Shown: positions 25,501-36,265, numbered from the stretch's first letter. The stretch: 64,000 bases of DNA from Ramlibacter cellulosilyticus (GCF_014297465.1 NZ_JACORT010000011.1:1-64000), one strand, 5' to 3'. Notes: generated by a model not told the origin, from the sequence alone. Numbers and translations are program-made.

Positions 25501-25507
25501 TCATGGC

Positions 25508-26221
25508 TTACGCAGCGGCCTGGCCCTGCGCGTTCACGGTCTGCAGGTCCACGCGGACGCCGAGGCCCATCGTGGAAGACACGGCCACCTTGCGCAGGTA
25601 GACGCCCTTGCTCGACGCCGGCTTGGCCTTGTTCAGCGCCTCGATCAGCGCCACCAGGTTGCCCTGCAGCTTGTCGGCGTCGAACGAGCGGCGGCCCAGC
25701 GTCGCGTGGATGATGCCGGCCTTGTCGGCGCGGAACTGCACCTGGCCCGCCTTGGCGTTCTTCACCGCGGTGGCGACGTCCGGCGTCACGGTGCCGACCT
25801 TCGGGTTCGGCATCAGGCCGCGCGGGCCCAGGATCTGGCCCAGCGTGCCGACCACGCGCATCGCGTCGGGGGCGGCGATCACCACGTCGAACGGCATGTC
25901 GCCGGCCTTCACGCGGGCAGCCAGGTCGTCCATGCCGACCACGTCGGCGCCGGCGGCCTTGGCTTCTTCGGCCTTGGCGCCCTGGGCGAACACGGCGACA
26001 CGCTTGGTCTTGCCGGTGCCGTTGGGCATCACGACAGCGCCGCGAACGACCTGGTCGGACTTCTTCGGGTCGATGCCGAGCTGCACGGCCACGTCGATGG
26101 ACTCATCGAACTTGGCGGTGGCGGCTTCCTTGACCATGCCCAGGGCGTCGGCCAGGGGGTACAGCTTGGTGCTGTCGACCTTGCCCTGCAGGGCCTTCTG
26201 CTTCTTCGTGAGCTTCGCCAT
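25508..26221 (-). CDS. rplA: Ribosomal protein uL1
   Basis: 237 residues. The family signature [22 protein letters not shown] and the N-terminal [19 protein letters not shown] region are intact. It binds 23S rRNA at the L1 stalk and in relatives represses the rplKA mRNA. It starts 2 bases after the rplK stop. Confidence 0.98.
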   Translation of the reverse strand: MAKLTKKQKALQGKVDSTKLYPLADALGMVKEAATAKFDESIDVAVQLGIDPKKSDQVVRGAVVMPNGTGKTKRVAVFAQGAKAEEAKAAGADVVGMDDLAARVKAGDMPFDVVIAAPDAMRVVGTLGQILGPRGLMPNPKVGTVTPDVATAVKNAKAGQVQFRADKAGIIHATLGRRSFDADKLQGNLVALIEALNKAKPASSKGVYLRKVAVSSTMGLGVRVDLQTVNAQGQAAA

Positions 26222-26223
26222 GA

Positions 26224-26655
26224 TCAGAGGCCCTCCACCGTGATGCCCATGGAGCGGGCGGAACCGGCCAGCGTGCGCACGGCGGCGTCGACGTTGGCGG
26301 CGTTCATGTCCTTCAGCTTGGTCTTGGCGATCTCTTCCAGCTGGGCGCGGGTGATCTTGCCGACCTTGTCGGTATGGGGCTTGGCGGAGCCCTTGTCCAG
26401 CTTGATGGCCTTCTTGATCAGGACGGTCGCGGGCGGCGTCTTGATGATGAAGGTGAAGCTCTTGTCCGCGAACGCGGTGATCACCACCGGCAGCGGCAGA
26501 CCGGGCTCGACGCCCTGGGTCTGGGCGTTGAACGCCTTGCAGAACTCCATGATGTTCAGGCCGCGCTGGCCGAGCGCGGGGCCGATCGGGGGCGACGGGT
26601 TCGCCTTGCCGGCCGGGACTTGCAGCTTGATGAAGCCGACAATCTTCTTAGCCAT
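26224..26655 (-). CDS. rplK: Ribosomal protein uL11
   Basis: 143 residues, [20 protein letters not shown] with the [16 protein letters not shown] motif and C-terminal [16 protein letters not shown]. It binds the GTPase-associated region of 23S rRNA. It is followed directly by rplA. Confidence 0.98.
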   Translation of the reverse strand: MAKKIVGFIKLQVPAGKANPSPPIGPALGQRGLNIMEFCKAFNAQTQGVEPGLPLPVVITAFADKSFTFIIKTPPATVLIKKAIKLDKGSAKPHTDKVGKITRAQLEEIAKTKLKDMNAANVDAAVRTLAGSARSMGITVEGL

Positions 26656-26714
26656 GTCTTTGGTTCCTTGCGGGTGATAGCGCCTTGCGGCTCCCCGGGG
26701 GTTGGAGGCTCTTT

Positions 26715-26746
26715 GCTGGGGTGAACTTCGTTCAACCCAACCTACG
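26715..26746 (-). repeat. Dispersed hairpin repeat in the nusG-rplK gap
   Basis: On the minus strand it begins CGTAGGTTGGG and ends CACCCCAGC. The arms around a GAA loop (TTGAAC-GAA-GTTCA) make a hairpin. It matches the element at 56039-56070, with paired changes in the stem (GAAC/GTTC here, GCGC/GCGC there), and belongs to the same broad family as the copies at 33771 and 62297. Confidence 0.65.
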
Positions 26747-26781
26747 ATCCGCGCCGAGCCAGGTAGCGCGGATCAGGAAAC

Positions 26782-27387
26782 TCAGGTTTTCTCGACCTGG
26801 CTGAATTCCAGTTCGACGGGCGTCGCGCGGCCGAAGATGGTCACGGACACGCGCACCTTGCTCTTCTCGTAGTTGACTTCCTCGACCGTGCCGTTGAAGT
26901 CGGTGAACGGGCCGTCCTTGACGCGCACGTACTCGCCCACCGTGAATTCGACCTTGTGGCGCGGCTTCTCCACGCCCTCTTCCATCTGGCCCATGATCTT
27001 GGCGACTTCGTCGTCGCTGATCGGGGCCGGGCGGTTCTTGGCGCCGCCCACGAAGCCGGTCACCTTGTTGGTGTGCTTCACCAGGTGCCAGGTGTCGTCG
27101 TTCATGACCATCTGCACCAGCACGTAGCCGGGGTAGAAGCGGCGCTCGGACGTGCGCTTCTGGCCGTTCTTGATCTCGACGACTTCCTCGGTGGGCACCA
27201 GGATCTCGCCGAACATGTGCTGCATGCCGGCGCGGTTGATGCGCTCCTTGATGTTGCGCTCCACCGCCTTCTCCATGCCGGAGTAGGCGTGGACCACGTA
27301 CCAGCGCAGGTCGGGGTTGGCAACCTTGGCGGCCGCACCCGGAATCTCCGGCTGGCCTTCGGCCGCGGCGTTTTCGATCTCGCTCAT
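26782..27387 (-). CDS. nusG: Transcription termination/antitermination factor NusG
   Basis: 201 residues. The NGN domain has [19 protein letters not shown] and [12 protein letters not shown], and the C-terminal KOW domain has [19 protein letters not shown]. It couples RNA polymerase with Rho or the ribosome. Its ATG shares one base with the secE TAA stop, the conserved secE-nusG arrangement. Confidence 0.98.
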   Translation of the reverse strand: MSEIENAAAEGQPEIPGAAAKVANPDLRWYVVHAYSGMEKAVERNIKERINRAGMQHMFGEILVPTEEVVEIKNGQKRTSERRFYPGYVLVQMVMNDDTWHLVKHTNKVTGFVGGAKNRPAPISDDEVAKIMGQMEEGVEKPRHKVEFTVGEYVRVKDGPFTDFNGTVEEVNYEKSKVRVSVTIFGRATPVELEFSQVEKT

Positions 27388-27770
27388 TACTTCTTCCACC
27401 CCAGGATCAGGTCGTAGAACACCCACTCGAGGCTCTTGTCGGTCACCCAGAGGAAGAGGGCCATCAGGACGACGAAGCCGAACACGTAGGCCGTCATCTG
27501 GATCGCCTCGCGGCGCGCGGGCCACACGACCTTCTTCACTTCCTTGACGGAGTCGCGGCCGAAGGCGATGAACTCCTTGCCCGGCTCCGAGGTGAGGAAC
27601 ACGGCGACGGCGGCCACCAGGCCCACCACCAGCGCGCCCCACTGCGCCACCTGGCCCTGCTTGGCCAGGAGGTAGAAGCCGGCCAGCGCGGCGATCACCA
27701 GCGCGATGGCGGCACCCACCTTCGCCTTGTCGGCGCCGGTGGAGACGGTTTCAACTTGGGTCGTGGCCAT
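27387..27770 (-). CDS. secE: Preprotein translocase subunit SecE
   Basis: 127 residues with three hydrophobic segments, the long proteobacterial form. The conserved cytosolic amphipathic helix and final membrane helix ([20 protein letters not shown]) are clear. It is a core part of the SecYEG channel in the inner membrane and is encoded directly before nusG. Confidence 0.97.
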   Translation of the reverse strand: MATTQVETVSTGADKAKVGAAIALVIAALAGFYLLAKQGQVAQWGALVVGLVAAVAVFLTSEPGKEFIAFGRDSVKEVKKVVWPARREAIQMTAYVFGFVVLMALFLWVTDKSLEWVFYDLILGWKK

Positions 27771-27820
27771 GGAGCGCGCGTCTTCCTGCGTAAATATTTC
27801 GGGTGTCGTTCAAGACACTG

Positions 27821-27844
27821 AAGCCCGACACACGGGTCGGGCTT
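27821..27844 (-). promoter_or_regulatory. Hairpin between tRNA-Trp and secE
   Basis: Nine-base arms AAGCCCGAC and GTCGGGCTT enclose a 6-base loop, 22 bases after the tRNA 3' end. No T run follows on the minus strand, so it may be a processing site or weak terminator in a tuf-tRNA-secE transcript. Confidence 0.5.
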
Positions 27845-27865
27845 GGTTCTGGAGTGCCACTCAGG

Positions 27866-27941
27866 TGGCAGGGGCAGTAGGAATCGAACCTACAACCTTC
27901 GGTTTTGGAGACCGACGCTCTGCCAATTGAGCTATACCCCT
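27866..27941 (-). tRNA. tRNA-Trp (CCA)
   Basis: 76 bases with encoded CCA. Acceptor AGGGGTA pairs with TGCCCCT, discriminator G. The anticodon loop TCTCCAA reads CCA. It lies between tuf and secE, as in many betaproteobacteria. Confidence 0.97.
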
Positions 27942-28001
27942 CCGGCAACCAGTCGGTTTTTCGGGCAACCCGGCATTATGCCGGATCCCGAAAAACCACA
28001 A

Positions 28002-29192
<1,191 letters not shown>

Positions 29193-29265
29193 TTTTTTCG
29201 ACTCCGAAAAAAGTAACGATCACAATCGCTGACTGGTGCAGTCACAGGGAACGCACCACTTGTCG

Positions 29266-29340
<75 letters not shown>

Positions 29341-29371
29341 GAAATTCTTCAGGGCCTCGATGATGCGCTTA

Positions 29372-29445
29372 TGGAGCGGGAGACGGGAATCGAACCCGCG
29401 TCATTAGCTTGGAAGGCTAAGGTTCTACCATTGAACTACTCCCGC
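29372..29445 (-). tRNA. tRNA-Gly (TCC)
   Basis: 74 bases with encoded CCA and discriminator T. Acceptor GCGGGAG/CTCCCGC is perfect. The anticodon stem TTAGC/GCTAA encloses CTTCCAA, giving TCC. Confidence 0.97.
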
Positions 29446-29527
29446 GTCGGGTGTGGTTCAAAGGCCGACCCGGGCGCCCGTCACGGCTATCAGCTCACCC
29501 AAAACTCATCAATTCAAAGCGTCTCGC

Positions 29528-29613
29528 TGGTGGAGGAGGCTGGATTCGAACCAGCGTAGGCGTAAGCCAACAGATTTACAGTCTGCCCCCTTTAGCCACT
29601 CGGGCACCCCTCC
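29528..29613 (-). tRNA. tRNA-Tyr (GTA)
   Basis: 86 bases, class II with a long variable arm. Acceptor GGAGGGG pairs with CTCCTCC (one G-T). The anticodon loop CTGTAAA gives GTA. It is the first gene of the tRNA-tuf operon. Confidence 0.97.
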
Positions 29614-29627
29614 GCGAGGAACCGCAG

Positions 29628-29636
29628 ACTATAGCA
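29628..29636 (-). promoter_or_regulatory. Extended -10 promoter of the tRNA-tuf operon
   Basis: TGC-TATAGT on the minus strand, ending 14 bases before the tRNA-Tyr 5' end, so the leader would be only a few bases. It has the same layout as the tRNA-Phe promoter. No clear -35 hexamer is seen. Confidence 0.65.
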
Positions 29637-29762
29637 GCTTTCGGACGCCCGGACGGCGCCGACTCCCACTTTCCGCCCCGGAACGGCGAGCTGCAAGCTG
29701 GCTGACAGGGGCGCGGCGCGCTCTGTCACGACCTTCCGCACGGATGTTGCTACCGTGGGGAC

Positions 29763-30887
29763 ATGCGCACGATCAACCTGGCCCTGCAGGGCGGCGGCTC
29801 GCACGGCGCCTTCACCTGGGGCGTGCTCGATGCGCTGCTCGAAGACGGCCGCATCGCCTTCGAAGGGCTCAGCGGCACCAGCGCCGGGGCCGTCAATGCG
29901 GTGGCGTTCGCCGGCGGCTGGGCCACGGGGCTGGCGCAGGGACGGGACCCGCGCGAAGCCGCCCGCGAGAAGCTCGCCGGCATCTGGTACCGCGTCAGCG
30001 CGCTCGGCAGCCTCGGCACGCTGCAGCAGCAGTTCACGCGCATGCTGTGGGGCGGGCTGCCGCCGGAGCTGTCGCCCGGCAACTTCATCGGCAACGCGTG
30101 GCGCGGCCTGCTCTCCCCGTACAACAGCAACCCGCTGGACATCAACCCGCTGCGCAAGATGCTGGAGGAGGAGATCGACTTCGGGGCCGTCGCGGCCCAG
30201 AAGGAACTGAAGGTCTTCGTTTCCGCCACGCACGTGAACACCGGGAAGGCCGTGGTGTTCACGGGCCGGCAGCTCGATGCCCGCGCCGTGCTCGCGTCGG
30301 CCTGTTTGCCGATGCTGTTCCAGGCGGTGGAGATCGACGGGCAGGCGTACTGGGACGGCGGCTATTCCGTGAACCCCGCGCTGTCGCCGCTGATCCAGGA
30401 GTGCGCGGCGGCCGACGTGCTGCTCGTGCAGATCAATCCGCTCACGCGCAACCACACGCCGCGCAGCTCCGCGGACATCCTCGACCGCATCAACGAGCTG
30501 ACCTTCAACGCGAGCCTGCTGACGCAGATGCGCGCGATCGACTTCGTGAACCAGCTGATCGCGGACGGCGCCGTCTCGCACGCGCGCTGCAAGGCCGTGC
30601 GCGTGCACCGCGTCGAGGGCGGGGCGGCCCTGGAGGCCTTTCCAGCCTCGAGCAAGACCTCGGCGGACGGCGTGATGATCAACAAGCTCTTCGATGCCGG
30701 CCGGATCGCCGCGAAGGAATGGCTCGAGCGCCACTACGAAGCGCTGGGGCACCGGGCCACGGTGGACATCCGCCGCGACTACCTGGACGACACGCGCATG
30801 GCGCTCCCCTATCCCGCGCATGCGCTGCCACGCTCCGTGGGGCGCGGCTTCCGGCCGTGGCTGCAGCGCCTGCTGGGGCGCGGCTAG
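29763..30887 (+). CDS. Patatin-like phospholipase
   Basis: 374 residues. The oxyanion-hole glycines GGGSHG are at 10-15, the nucleophile elbow GTSAG at 38-42 (Ser40), and the catalytic-dyad aspartate in DGG near residue 199. These are the hallmarks of bacterial patatins (RssA/YlbK group), which hydrolyse acyl esters of phospholipids. There is no signal peptide, so it is probably cytosolic or membrane-associated. It is divergent from the tRNA-Tyr operon and converges on ung, whose stop begins at the next base. Confidence 0.9.
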   Translation: MRTINLALQGGGSHGAFTWGVLDALLEDGRIAFEGLSGTSAGAVNAVAFAGGWATGLAQGRDPREAAREKLAGIWYRVSALGSLGTLQQQFTRMLWGGLPPELSPGNFIGNAWRGLLSPYNSNPLDINPLRKMLEEEIDFGAVAAQKELKVFVSATHVNTGKAVVFTGRQLDARAVLASACLPMLFQAVEIDGQAYWDGGYSVNPALSPLIQECAAADVLLVQINPLTRNHTPRSSADILDRINELTFNASLLTQMRAIDFVNQLIADGAVSHARCKAVRVHRVEGGAALEAFPASSKTSADGVMINKLFDAGRIAAKEWLERHYEALGHRATVDIRRDYLDDTRMALPYPAHALPRSVGRGFRPWLQRLLGRG

Positions 30888-31619
30888 CTACCAGCGGATC
30901 GGCGGGTCCAGCAGTTCCTGCAGCCTCGCGAGGTGCGCGGCAGCCTGCTGCACGAATTCCTGCTTGAAGTCGTTGGACGGATGGCGCGAACGCAGCACGC
31001 GTTCGGCGGGCACGGGCAACCCGGCCACCGTGGCATCGAAGAACTCCTGCGCCGGCTTGCCCCAGAGCCAGGCCACCGGAACGTCCTGCCCCGCATCGAC
31101 ACGGGTGCGGTACAGCGCACGCACCACCCCCATCGTCCAGTCCTGCCAGCCCACCTTCATGTGGCTGCCGATCTCGCCCTGGCGCACGGTGAGCGCGACG
31201 TTGAGCAGCAGCACGCCTTGCCGTGCCCAGGGTTCCAGGTCGGCGATGCGCGGGCGCGAGAAGCCGGGCAGGTGCGTCTCGAAGGCCTTGTAGACGTTGC
31301 GCATCGAAGCGGGAATGCCCTTGAGCGAGCAGAACGCGAGGCCCGTCGCATCGCCCGGCCGCGGATACGGGTCCTGGCCGATGACGACCAGCCGCACGTC
31401 CTGCGGAGCGACGAGTTCGAACGCGCGGAACGGACGCGCCGGGGCGACCGTTCCGGATTTCGCATCGGCATCCACCTTGCGTGCGATCGCCGCCGCATGC
31501 GCATCGAGCCCCTCGCACAGGGCACGCCACGCCGGCGGCAGGTCCTGCCAGGCTGCGGACAGCGGACGCGTGAGCGGCCCGGTGATGTCCTCGAACCCCA
31601 GGGGGGACTGCGTCGCCAT
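30888..31619 (-). CDS. ung: Uracil-DNA glycosylase
   Basis: 243 residues. The water-activating loop is GQDPYP (81-86; E. coli Ung has GQDPYH). LLLNVALTVR supplies the uracil-binding asparagine, and RSRHPS carries the minor-groove histidine loop. It removes uracil from DNA. The ATG shares one base with the trpC stop, so it is probably the last gene of the trp transcript. Confidence 0.92.
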   Translation of the reverse strand: MATQSPLGFEDITGPLTRPLSAAWQDLPPAWRALCEGLDAHAAAIARKVDADAKSGTVAPARPFRAFELVAPQDVRLVVIGQDPYPRPGDATGLAFCSLKGIPASMRNVYKAFETHLPGFSRPRIADLEPWARQGVLLLNVALTVRQGEIGSHMKVGWQDWTMGVVRALYRTRVDAGQDVPVAWLWGKPAQEFFDATVAGLPVPAERVLRSRHPSNDFKQEFVQQAAAHLARLQELLDPPIRW

Positions 31620-32410
31620 CAGCTTGCGAACAGCGCCGCGAGTGCCTCGCCGGGCTCCTTGGCGCGCATGAAGGCCTCGCCGACGAGGAAGGCATGCACG
31701 CCCGCCGCCCGCATCTTCTGCACGTCCTCGCGCTGCAGGATGCCGGACTCGGTGACCAGCAGCCGGTCGGCAGGGACGTCCGCCAGCATGCCCAACGTGG
31801 TGTCGAGGCTCACCTCGAAGGTCCGCAGGTTGCGGTTGTTGATGCCCACCAGCTTCGTCTTCAGCTTCAGCGCGCGCTGCAGTTCCTCGCCGTCGTGCAC
31901 TTCGACCAGGACCGCCATGTCCAGGCTGCGGGCGACCGCCTCCAGCTCCGCCATCCGCGCGTCGTCCAGGCAGGCCGCGATCAGCAGGATGCAGTCGGCG
32001 CCCATCACGCGCGACTCGTACACCTGGTACGGATCGACCAGGAAGTCCTTGCGCAATACCGGCAGGTCGCAGGACGCGCGCGCCTGCTTCAGGTAGTCCG
32101 GCTCGCCCTGGAAGAACTGGCGGTCCGTGAGCACCGAGAGGCAGGCGGCCCCGTGCTCGGCGTAGCTCTGGGCGATGTCGGCCGGGATGAAGTCCTCGCG
32201 GATCACGCCCTTGCTCGGGCTCGCCTTCTTCACTTCGGCGATGACGGCCGGCTGCCCGGCGGCGATCTTCGCGCGCAGCGCGCCTTCGAAGTCGCGCGTG
32301 AGCACGCGGCTGAACGCATCCTCGCGCATCGCCTCCAGCGATTTCTTCTTCTTCGCGGCAGCGACTTCCTCGTGCTTGACCGCGACGATCTTCTGCAGGA
32401 TGTCGCTCAT
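31619..32410 (-). CDS. trpC: Indole-3-glycerol-phosphate synthase
   Basis: 263 residues, a TIM barrel without a fused TrpF domain. Conserved elements are [37 protein letters not shown] and ESGI. It closes the indole ring in tryptophan synthesis. It starts one base after the trpD stop and is followed by ung. Confidence 0.98.
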   Translation of the reverse strand: MSDILQKIVAVKHEEVAAAKKKKSLEAMREDAFSRVLTRDFEGALRAKIAAGQPAVIAEVKKASPSKGVIREDFIPADIAQSYAEHGAACLSVLTDRQFFQGEPDYLKQARASCDLPVLRKDFLVDPYQVYESRVMGADCILLIAACLDDARMAELEAVARSLDMAVLVEVHDGEELQRALKLKTKLVGINNRNLRTFEVSLDTTLGMLADVPADRLLVTESGILQREDVQKMRAAGVHAFLVGEAFMRAKEPGEALAALFAS

Positions 32411-32411
32411 C

Positions 32412-33440
32412 TCAGGCACCGAGCGTCTTCGACACGTCCACCAGCTGCTCCAGCTTCGCCTTCGCGGCGCCGCTCTCGAGCGCGGCGCGCGCCCTGGCGA
32501 TGCCGTCCGCGATGGTGCCGGCGACATTGGCGGCGTACAGCGCCGCACCCGCGTTGAGGATCACGATGTCGCGCGCGGCGCCCTTCTCGTTGTCCAGCAC
32601 CTGCCGCATCAGCGCGAGCGACTCCTGCGGTGTCTCGACCTTGAAGGAGCGGTTGCTCGCCATCGGCAGGCCGAAGTCCTCCGGGTGGATCTCGTACTCG
32701 CTGATCTCGCCGTTCTTCAACTCGCCCACCATGGTGGCCGCGCCCAGGCTCACTTCGTCCATGCCGTCGCGGCCATAGACCACGAGCGCGTGCTCGGCGC
32801 CCAGGCGCTGCAGCGCACGCACCTGGATGCCGACGAGGTCGGGGTGGAACACGCCCATCAGGATGTTGGGCGCGCTCGCGGGATTGGTCAGCGGGCCGAG
32901 GATGTTGAAGAGGGTGCGCACGCCCAGCTCCTTGCGCACCGGCGCGACGTTCTTCATCGCGGGATGGTGGTTGGGCGCGAACATGAAGCCGATGCCCGTC
33001 TCCTGGATGCACCGCGCGATGGCTTCCGGCGACAGGTTGATGTTGAGGCCCATCGCCTCCAGCACGTCGGCGCTGCCGCTCTTGCTCGACACGCTGCGGC
33101 CGCCGTGCTTGCTCACCTTGGCGCCCGCCGCCGCCACGACGAACATGGAGCAGGTGGAGATGTTGAAGGTGTGCGAGCCGTCGCCGCCGGTGCCGACGAT
33201 GTCGACCAGGTTCTTCTTGTCCGCGACGTTCACCTTGGTGGAGAACTCGCGCATCACCTGCGCCGCGGCGGTGATCTCGCCGATGGTCTCCTTCTTCACG
33301 CGCAGGCCGGTGACGATGGCGGCCGTCATCACGGGCGAGAGCTCGCCGCTCATGATCAGGCGCATGATCTTCAGCATCTCGTCGTGGAAGATCTCGCGGT
33401 GCTCGATGGTGCGCTGCAGCGCTTCCTGGGGGGTGATCAT
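32412..33440 (-). CDS. trpD: Anthranilate phosphoribosyltransferase
   Basis: 342 residues. The PRPP-binding [14 protein letters not shown] loop, [15 protein letters not shown] and GVFHPDLV are present. It adds phosphoribose to anthranilate, the second committed step. The ATG has AAGGAG upstream. It lies 10 bases after the LysE-type gene. Confidence 0.98.
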   Translation of the reverse strand: MITPQEALQRTIEHREIFHDEMLKIMRLIMSGELSPVMTAAIVTGLRVKKETIGEITAAAQVMREFSTKVNVADKKNLVDIVGTGGDGSHTFNISTCSMFVVAAAGAKVSKHGGRSVSSKSGSADVLEAMGLNINLSPEAIARCIQETGIGFMFAPNHHPAMKNVAPVRKELGVRTLFNILGPLTNPASAPNILMGVFHPDLVGIQVRALQRLGAEHALVVYGRDGMDEVSLGAATMVGELKNGEISEYEIHPEDFGLPMASNRSFKVETPQESLALMRQVLDNEKGAARDIVILNAGAALYAANVAGTIADGIARARAALESGAAKAKLEQLVDVSKTLGA

Positions 33441-33450
33441 GGTGGGCTCC

Positions 33451-34122
33451 TTAGCGGGAGGGATTGTCGGCCAGCGCGAGGCGCAGGCCGAAGGCGACGA
33501 ACAGGGCACCGGCGGCGCGATCGAGCCAGTGCATGCCGCGCTGCACGGCGCCGTGGCGCGTCATCCATGCGGCGGCGAGCGCCCAGCCGGCGTTGATGGC
33601 GACGCTGTTCACGTTGAACACCGTGCCGAGGGCGAGGAAGGCGAAGGCCTTGTGCTCCGTCTCCGGCGCGATGAACTGCGGCACGAAGGCGAGGAAGAAG
33701 ATGGCGACCTTGGGATTGAGGGCGTTCGTGAGAAACCCGCCACGGAAGATGCTCCACAACGATGGCTGTTCGTAGGGTGGCGCCGCGCCAGCGGCGGACG
33801 GTGAGCCGCCAGGCGAACCCCACCGTTGCGGCGTGCCCTTCGCAAACACCAACCGCACGCCCACCCACACCAGGTACGCCGCCCCCGCCCACTTCAACAC
33901 CGTGAACGCCGTGGCCGACGCTGCCAGCAAGGCACTCACCCCCACCGCCGCGGCGAAGATGTGGACGAAACACCCGGCGTTGATGCCCAGGGCCGCGACC
34001 ACGCCGGCGCGCACTCCGCTCTTCAGCGCGTGCGTGACGATGTAGAGGACGTCGGGTCCCGGCGTGAGGTTCAGCAGGATGCCCGCTCCGATGAACAGCA
34101 GCAGGTGCTGGAAGTCCGGCAT
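33451..34122 (-). CDS. LysE/RhtB family amino-acid exporter with repeat-derived loop
   Basis: 223 residues with about six membrane segments; [13 protein letters not shown] near the start and [19 protein letters not shown] in the second half are family signatures. These proteins export amino acids and related solutes across the inner membrane. Between helices 3 and 4, residues 100-118 (Gly/Ser/Pro/Ala-rich) are encoded by a copy of a dispersed intergenic repeat (33771-33825), inserted without breaking the frame. The position in the trp operon, next to a threonine aldolase, suggests export of a threonine-like or aromatic substrate (inference). Confidence 0.9.
   Translation of the reverse strand: MPDFQHLLLFIGAGILLNLTPGPDVLYIVTHALKSGVRAGVVAALGINAGCFVHIFAAAVGVSALLAASATAFTVLKWAGAAYLVWVGVRLVFAKGTPQRWGSPGGSPSAAGAAPPYEQPSLWSIFRGGFLTNALNPKVAIFFLAFVPQFIAPETEHKAFAFLALGTVFNVNSVAINAGWALAAAWMTRHGAVQRGMHWLDRAAGALFVAFGLRLALADNPSR
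33771..33825 (+). repeat. Dispersed GTAGGGTGG...CCCACCG repeat inside a coding region
   Basis: On the plus strand it begins CGTAGGGTGGCG and ends GGCGAACCCCACCG, with a GTGAGC block in the middle. It aligns along its length with the two copies at 62297-62349 and 62362-62412. This copy lies within the LysE-type gene and is read in frame on the minus strand. Confidence 0.85.
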
Positions 34123-34126
34123 CGCT

Positions 34127-35167
34127 TCAGCCCCGGAAGCAGGAGCGGATCGCCGCCACGGCACGGTCGACGCCAGCGGCATCGACGTCCAGGTGCGTGA
34201 CGAAGCGCAGGCGGTACAGGCCGGTCGCCAGCACGCCCTGCTTCTTCAGGGCGTCCACCAACCCGGCGGACTTCCCGCGTGCGGGCCCCACCAGGTCGAC
34301 GAAGAGGATGTTCGTGTGCGGTGCCTCCACCTGCACGCCGTCCAGCCCGGCGAGACCTTCGGCCAGCCGCCGCGCGAGCGCATGGTCCTGCGCGAGGCGG
34401 TCCACGTGGTGATCCAGTGCGTGGCTCGCTGCAGCCGCCAGCATGCCGGACTGCCGCATCGCGCCGCCCGCCATCTTGCGGATGCGCCTTGCCCGCGCGA
34501 TCAGGTCCTTCGTCCCGCAAAGCGCCGAACCCACCGGCGCGCCGAGTCCCTTGCTGAAGCACACCGACACGCTGTCGAACAGGCTGGCGATGCGACGCGC
34601 TTCCTTGCGCGCGTCGCCGCCCGCTGCCTGTGCAACCGCTGCATTGAAGAGGCGGGCGCCATCCAGGTGCGTGGCGAGCCCCTTGCGCTTCGCCAGTGCC
34701 GTCGCCTCCTGCAGGTAGCCGAACGGCAGCACCTTGCCGCCCAGCGTGTTCTCCAGCGCCAGCAGCCGCGTGCGGGCGAAGTGCGGATCGTCCGGCTTGA
34801 TCGCCGCTTCGATGTCCGCCAGTGCCAGCGAGCCGTCGGCCTGGTGTTCCAGCGGCTGCGGCTGCACGCTGCCGAAGACCGCGGCACCGCCGCCTTCCCA
34901 GCGGTAGCAGTGCTGCAGCTGGCCCACGATGTACTCGTCGCCGCGTCCGCAGTGCGAGAGCACGCCACAGAGATTGCTCTGGGTTCCCGTCGGCACGAAC
35001 AGCGCCGCCTCGAACCCCAGCATGCCGGCGATCTTCTCCTGCAGCGCGTTGACGCTCGGATCGTCGCCGAACACGTCGTCCCCCAGCGGGGCCGCCTGCA
35101 TGGCCTGCCGCATGGCGGCGGTGGGTTGCGTGACGGTATCGCTGCGGAGATCGACGATCGTGTTCAC
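34127..35167 (-). CDS. ltaE: Low-specificity L-threonine aldolase
   Basis: 346 residues, PLP fold type I. It starts [12 protein letters not shown], and the PLP lysine lies in [27 protein letters not shown] is another family block. It cleaves threonine or allo-threonine to glycine and acetaldehyde. I chose GTG at 35165-35167, which overlaps the trpG stop as GTGA and has GGAG upstream. It sits with the exporter gene between trpG and trpD. Confidence 0.93.
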   Translation of the reverse strand: MNTIVDLRSDTVTQPTAAMRQAMQAAPLGDDVFGDDPSVNALQEKIAGMLGFEAALFVPTGTQSNLCGVLSHCGRGDEYIVGQLQHCYRWEGGGAAVFGSVQPQPLEHQADGSLALADIEAAIKPDDPHFARTRLLALENTLGGKVLPFGYLQEATALAKRKGLATHLDGARLFNAAVAQAAGGDARKEARRIASLFDSVSVCFSKGLGAPVGSALCGTKDLIARARRIRKMAGGAMRQSGMLAAAASHALDHHVDRLAQDHALARRLAEGLAGLDGVQVEAPHTNILFVDLVGPARGKSAGLVDALKKQGVLATGLYRLRFVTHLDVDAAGVDRAVAAIRSCFRG

Positions 35168-35736
35168 TTGGCCTGCTCCAGGAAGTTCTTCAGCATCGCA
35201 TGCCCATGCTCGGTGAGGATGGACTCGGGGTGGAACTGCACGCCTTCGACGGCGATGTCCTGGTGCCGCACGCCCATGATCTCCCCGTCGGGCGTCCAGG
35301 CGGTCACCTTCAGCTCCTTCGGGCAGCTCTCGCGCTCGATGGCGAGCGAGTGGTAGCGGTTCACCGTGAAGTGCTCGGGCAGCCCGGAGAACACGCCTTC
35401 GCGCGTCGTCGTGATCTCGCTGGTCTTGCCGTGCATCAGCTGCTGCGCACGAATGATCCTGCCCCCGAAGGCAGCGCCGATGGACTGGTGCCCGAGGCAC
35501 ACGCCGAGGATGGGCAGCTTGCCGGCGAAATGCCTGATCGCTTCCACCGAGACGCCGGCTTCCGCGGGAGAGCACGGGCCTGGCGAGATCACGAGCCGAT
35601 CGGGCCGCCGCTCCGCGATTCCCGCGAGATCGATCTCGTCGTTGCGGAACACCTCGACCTCCGCCCCGAGCTCGCCGAAATACTGCACCAGGTTGAAGGT
35701 GAAGCTGTCGTAGTTGTCGACCATCAGTAGCTTCAT
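35164..35736 (-). CDS. trpG: Anthranilate synthase glutamine amidotransferase subunit
   Basis: 190 residues. It starts [15 protein letters not shown]; the nucleophile cysteine is in [10 protein letters not shown] and the catalytic His-Glu in FHPESI. It supplies ammonia to TrpE. AGGAGAG precedes the ATG. Its upstream side carries one arm of a 41-bp inverted repeat that separates it from trpE. Confidence 0.97.
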   Translation of the reverse strand: MKLLMVDNYDSFTFNLVQYFGELGAEVEVFRNDEIDLAGIAERRPDRLVISPGPCSPAEAGVSVEAIRHFAGKLPILGVCLGHQSIGAAFGGRIIRAQQLMHGKTSEITTTREGVFSGLPEHFTVNRYHSLAIERESCPKELKVTAWTPDGEIMGVRHQDIAVEGVQFHPESILTEHGHAMLKNFLEQAK

Positions 35737-35759
35737 GAGGCTCTCCTGGAAACAGCCGA

Positions 35760-35800
35760 ACAGCCGGACGCAAAAGTCGCAAAGGTTCCGCAAAAGTCGC
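35760..35800 (+). repeat. Left arm of 41-bp inverted repeat
   Basis: It begins ACAGCCGGACGC and ends CCGCAAAAGTCGC. It is an exact reverse complement of 36214-36254, and the match extends on both sides with single mismatches. Each arm holds two copies of a GCAAAAGTCGC-type word. It lies between the GxxExxY stop and the trpG start. Confidence 0.95.
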
Positions 35801-35821
35801 GAAAGGGATCCGGTGCATGCT

Positions 35822-36265
35822 TCATAGCTTGTTCACCATGCGATGGATTCCCTTGGTGACCGGGAATACGTTGAAGTTGATGAGGAGCCCCAGCTTGTGC
35901 CCCGAATGACGCAGGTAGGTAAGAAGCTGGGCCCTGTGCGATTCGCCAAGCGCCTCGATGGCTTTGAGTTCGACGACTACCGATTCTTCGACGATGAAAT
36001 CTGCGCGATACAAAACGCCTATGTCGACGCCCTTGTAGTTGCCGGAGATCGCCGCCTCCTTCCGGTACTTCAATCCCCTCTGTGCGAATTCGACCGCCAG
36101 CGCGCCTGAATACGCGCTTTCAAGCAGCCCTGTCCCCAGCACCCTCTGGACTTCGACAGCTGCGCCGATGATCGCGTGCGAACAGTCTCCCTCCACCTCC
36201 GGCTGTTCCTTTTGCGACTTTTGCGGAACCTTTGCGACTTTTGCGTCCGGCTGTCCGGTATTCAT
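35822..36265 (-). CDS. GxxExxY family protein (PD-(D/E)XK nuclease-like)
   Basis: 147 residues. The naming motif is GLLESAY (46-52), followed by a nuclease-like core: Asp89 in YRADFIV and ELK at 99-101, and a GLLINFNV strand. The family (PDDEXK_3) is common in bacteria, often in several copies, and its role is unknown. Residues about 4-18 ([14 protein letters not shown]) are encoded by the right arm of the inverted repeat, so that N-terminus is repeat-derived. The ATG overlaps the trpE stop as ATGA. It splits trpE from trpG, which suggests insertion as a cassette. Confidence 0.88.
   Translation of the reverse strand: MNTGQPDAKVAKVPQKSQKEQPEVEGDCSHAIIGAAVEVQRVLGTGLLESAYSGALAVEFAQRGLKYRKEAAISGNYKGVDIGVLYRADFIVEESVVVELKAIEALGESHRAQLLTYLRHSGHKLGLLINFNVFPVTKGIHRMVNKL
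36214..36254 (+). repeat. Right arm of 41-bp inverted repeat
   Basis: Exact reverse complement of 35760-35800, beginning GCGACTTTTGCGG and ending GCGTCCGGCTGT. It lies within the first codons of the GxxExxY gene. The two arms enclose 413 bases. Confidence 0.95.

Noticed and set aside
30969-31619. GQDPYP instead of GQDPYH in uracil-DNA glycosylase as a sign of inactivation
   Set aside because: The Pro variant occurs in other family 1 enzymes, and the catalytic Asp, the Asn and the HPS loop are present.
35843-36109. Plus-strand 88-codon frame antisense to the GxxExxY gene
   Set aside because: The minus-strand gene carries the family motif; the plus-strand translation is its mirror.
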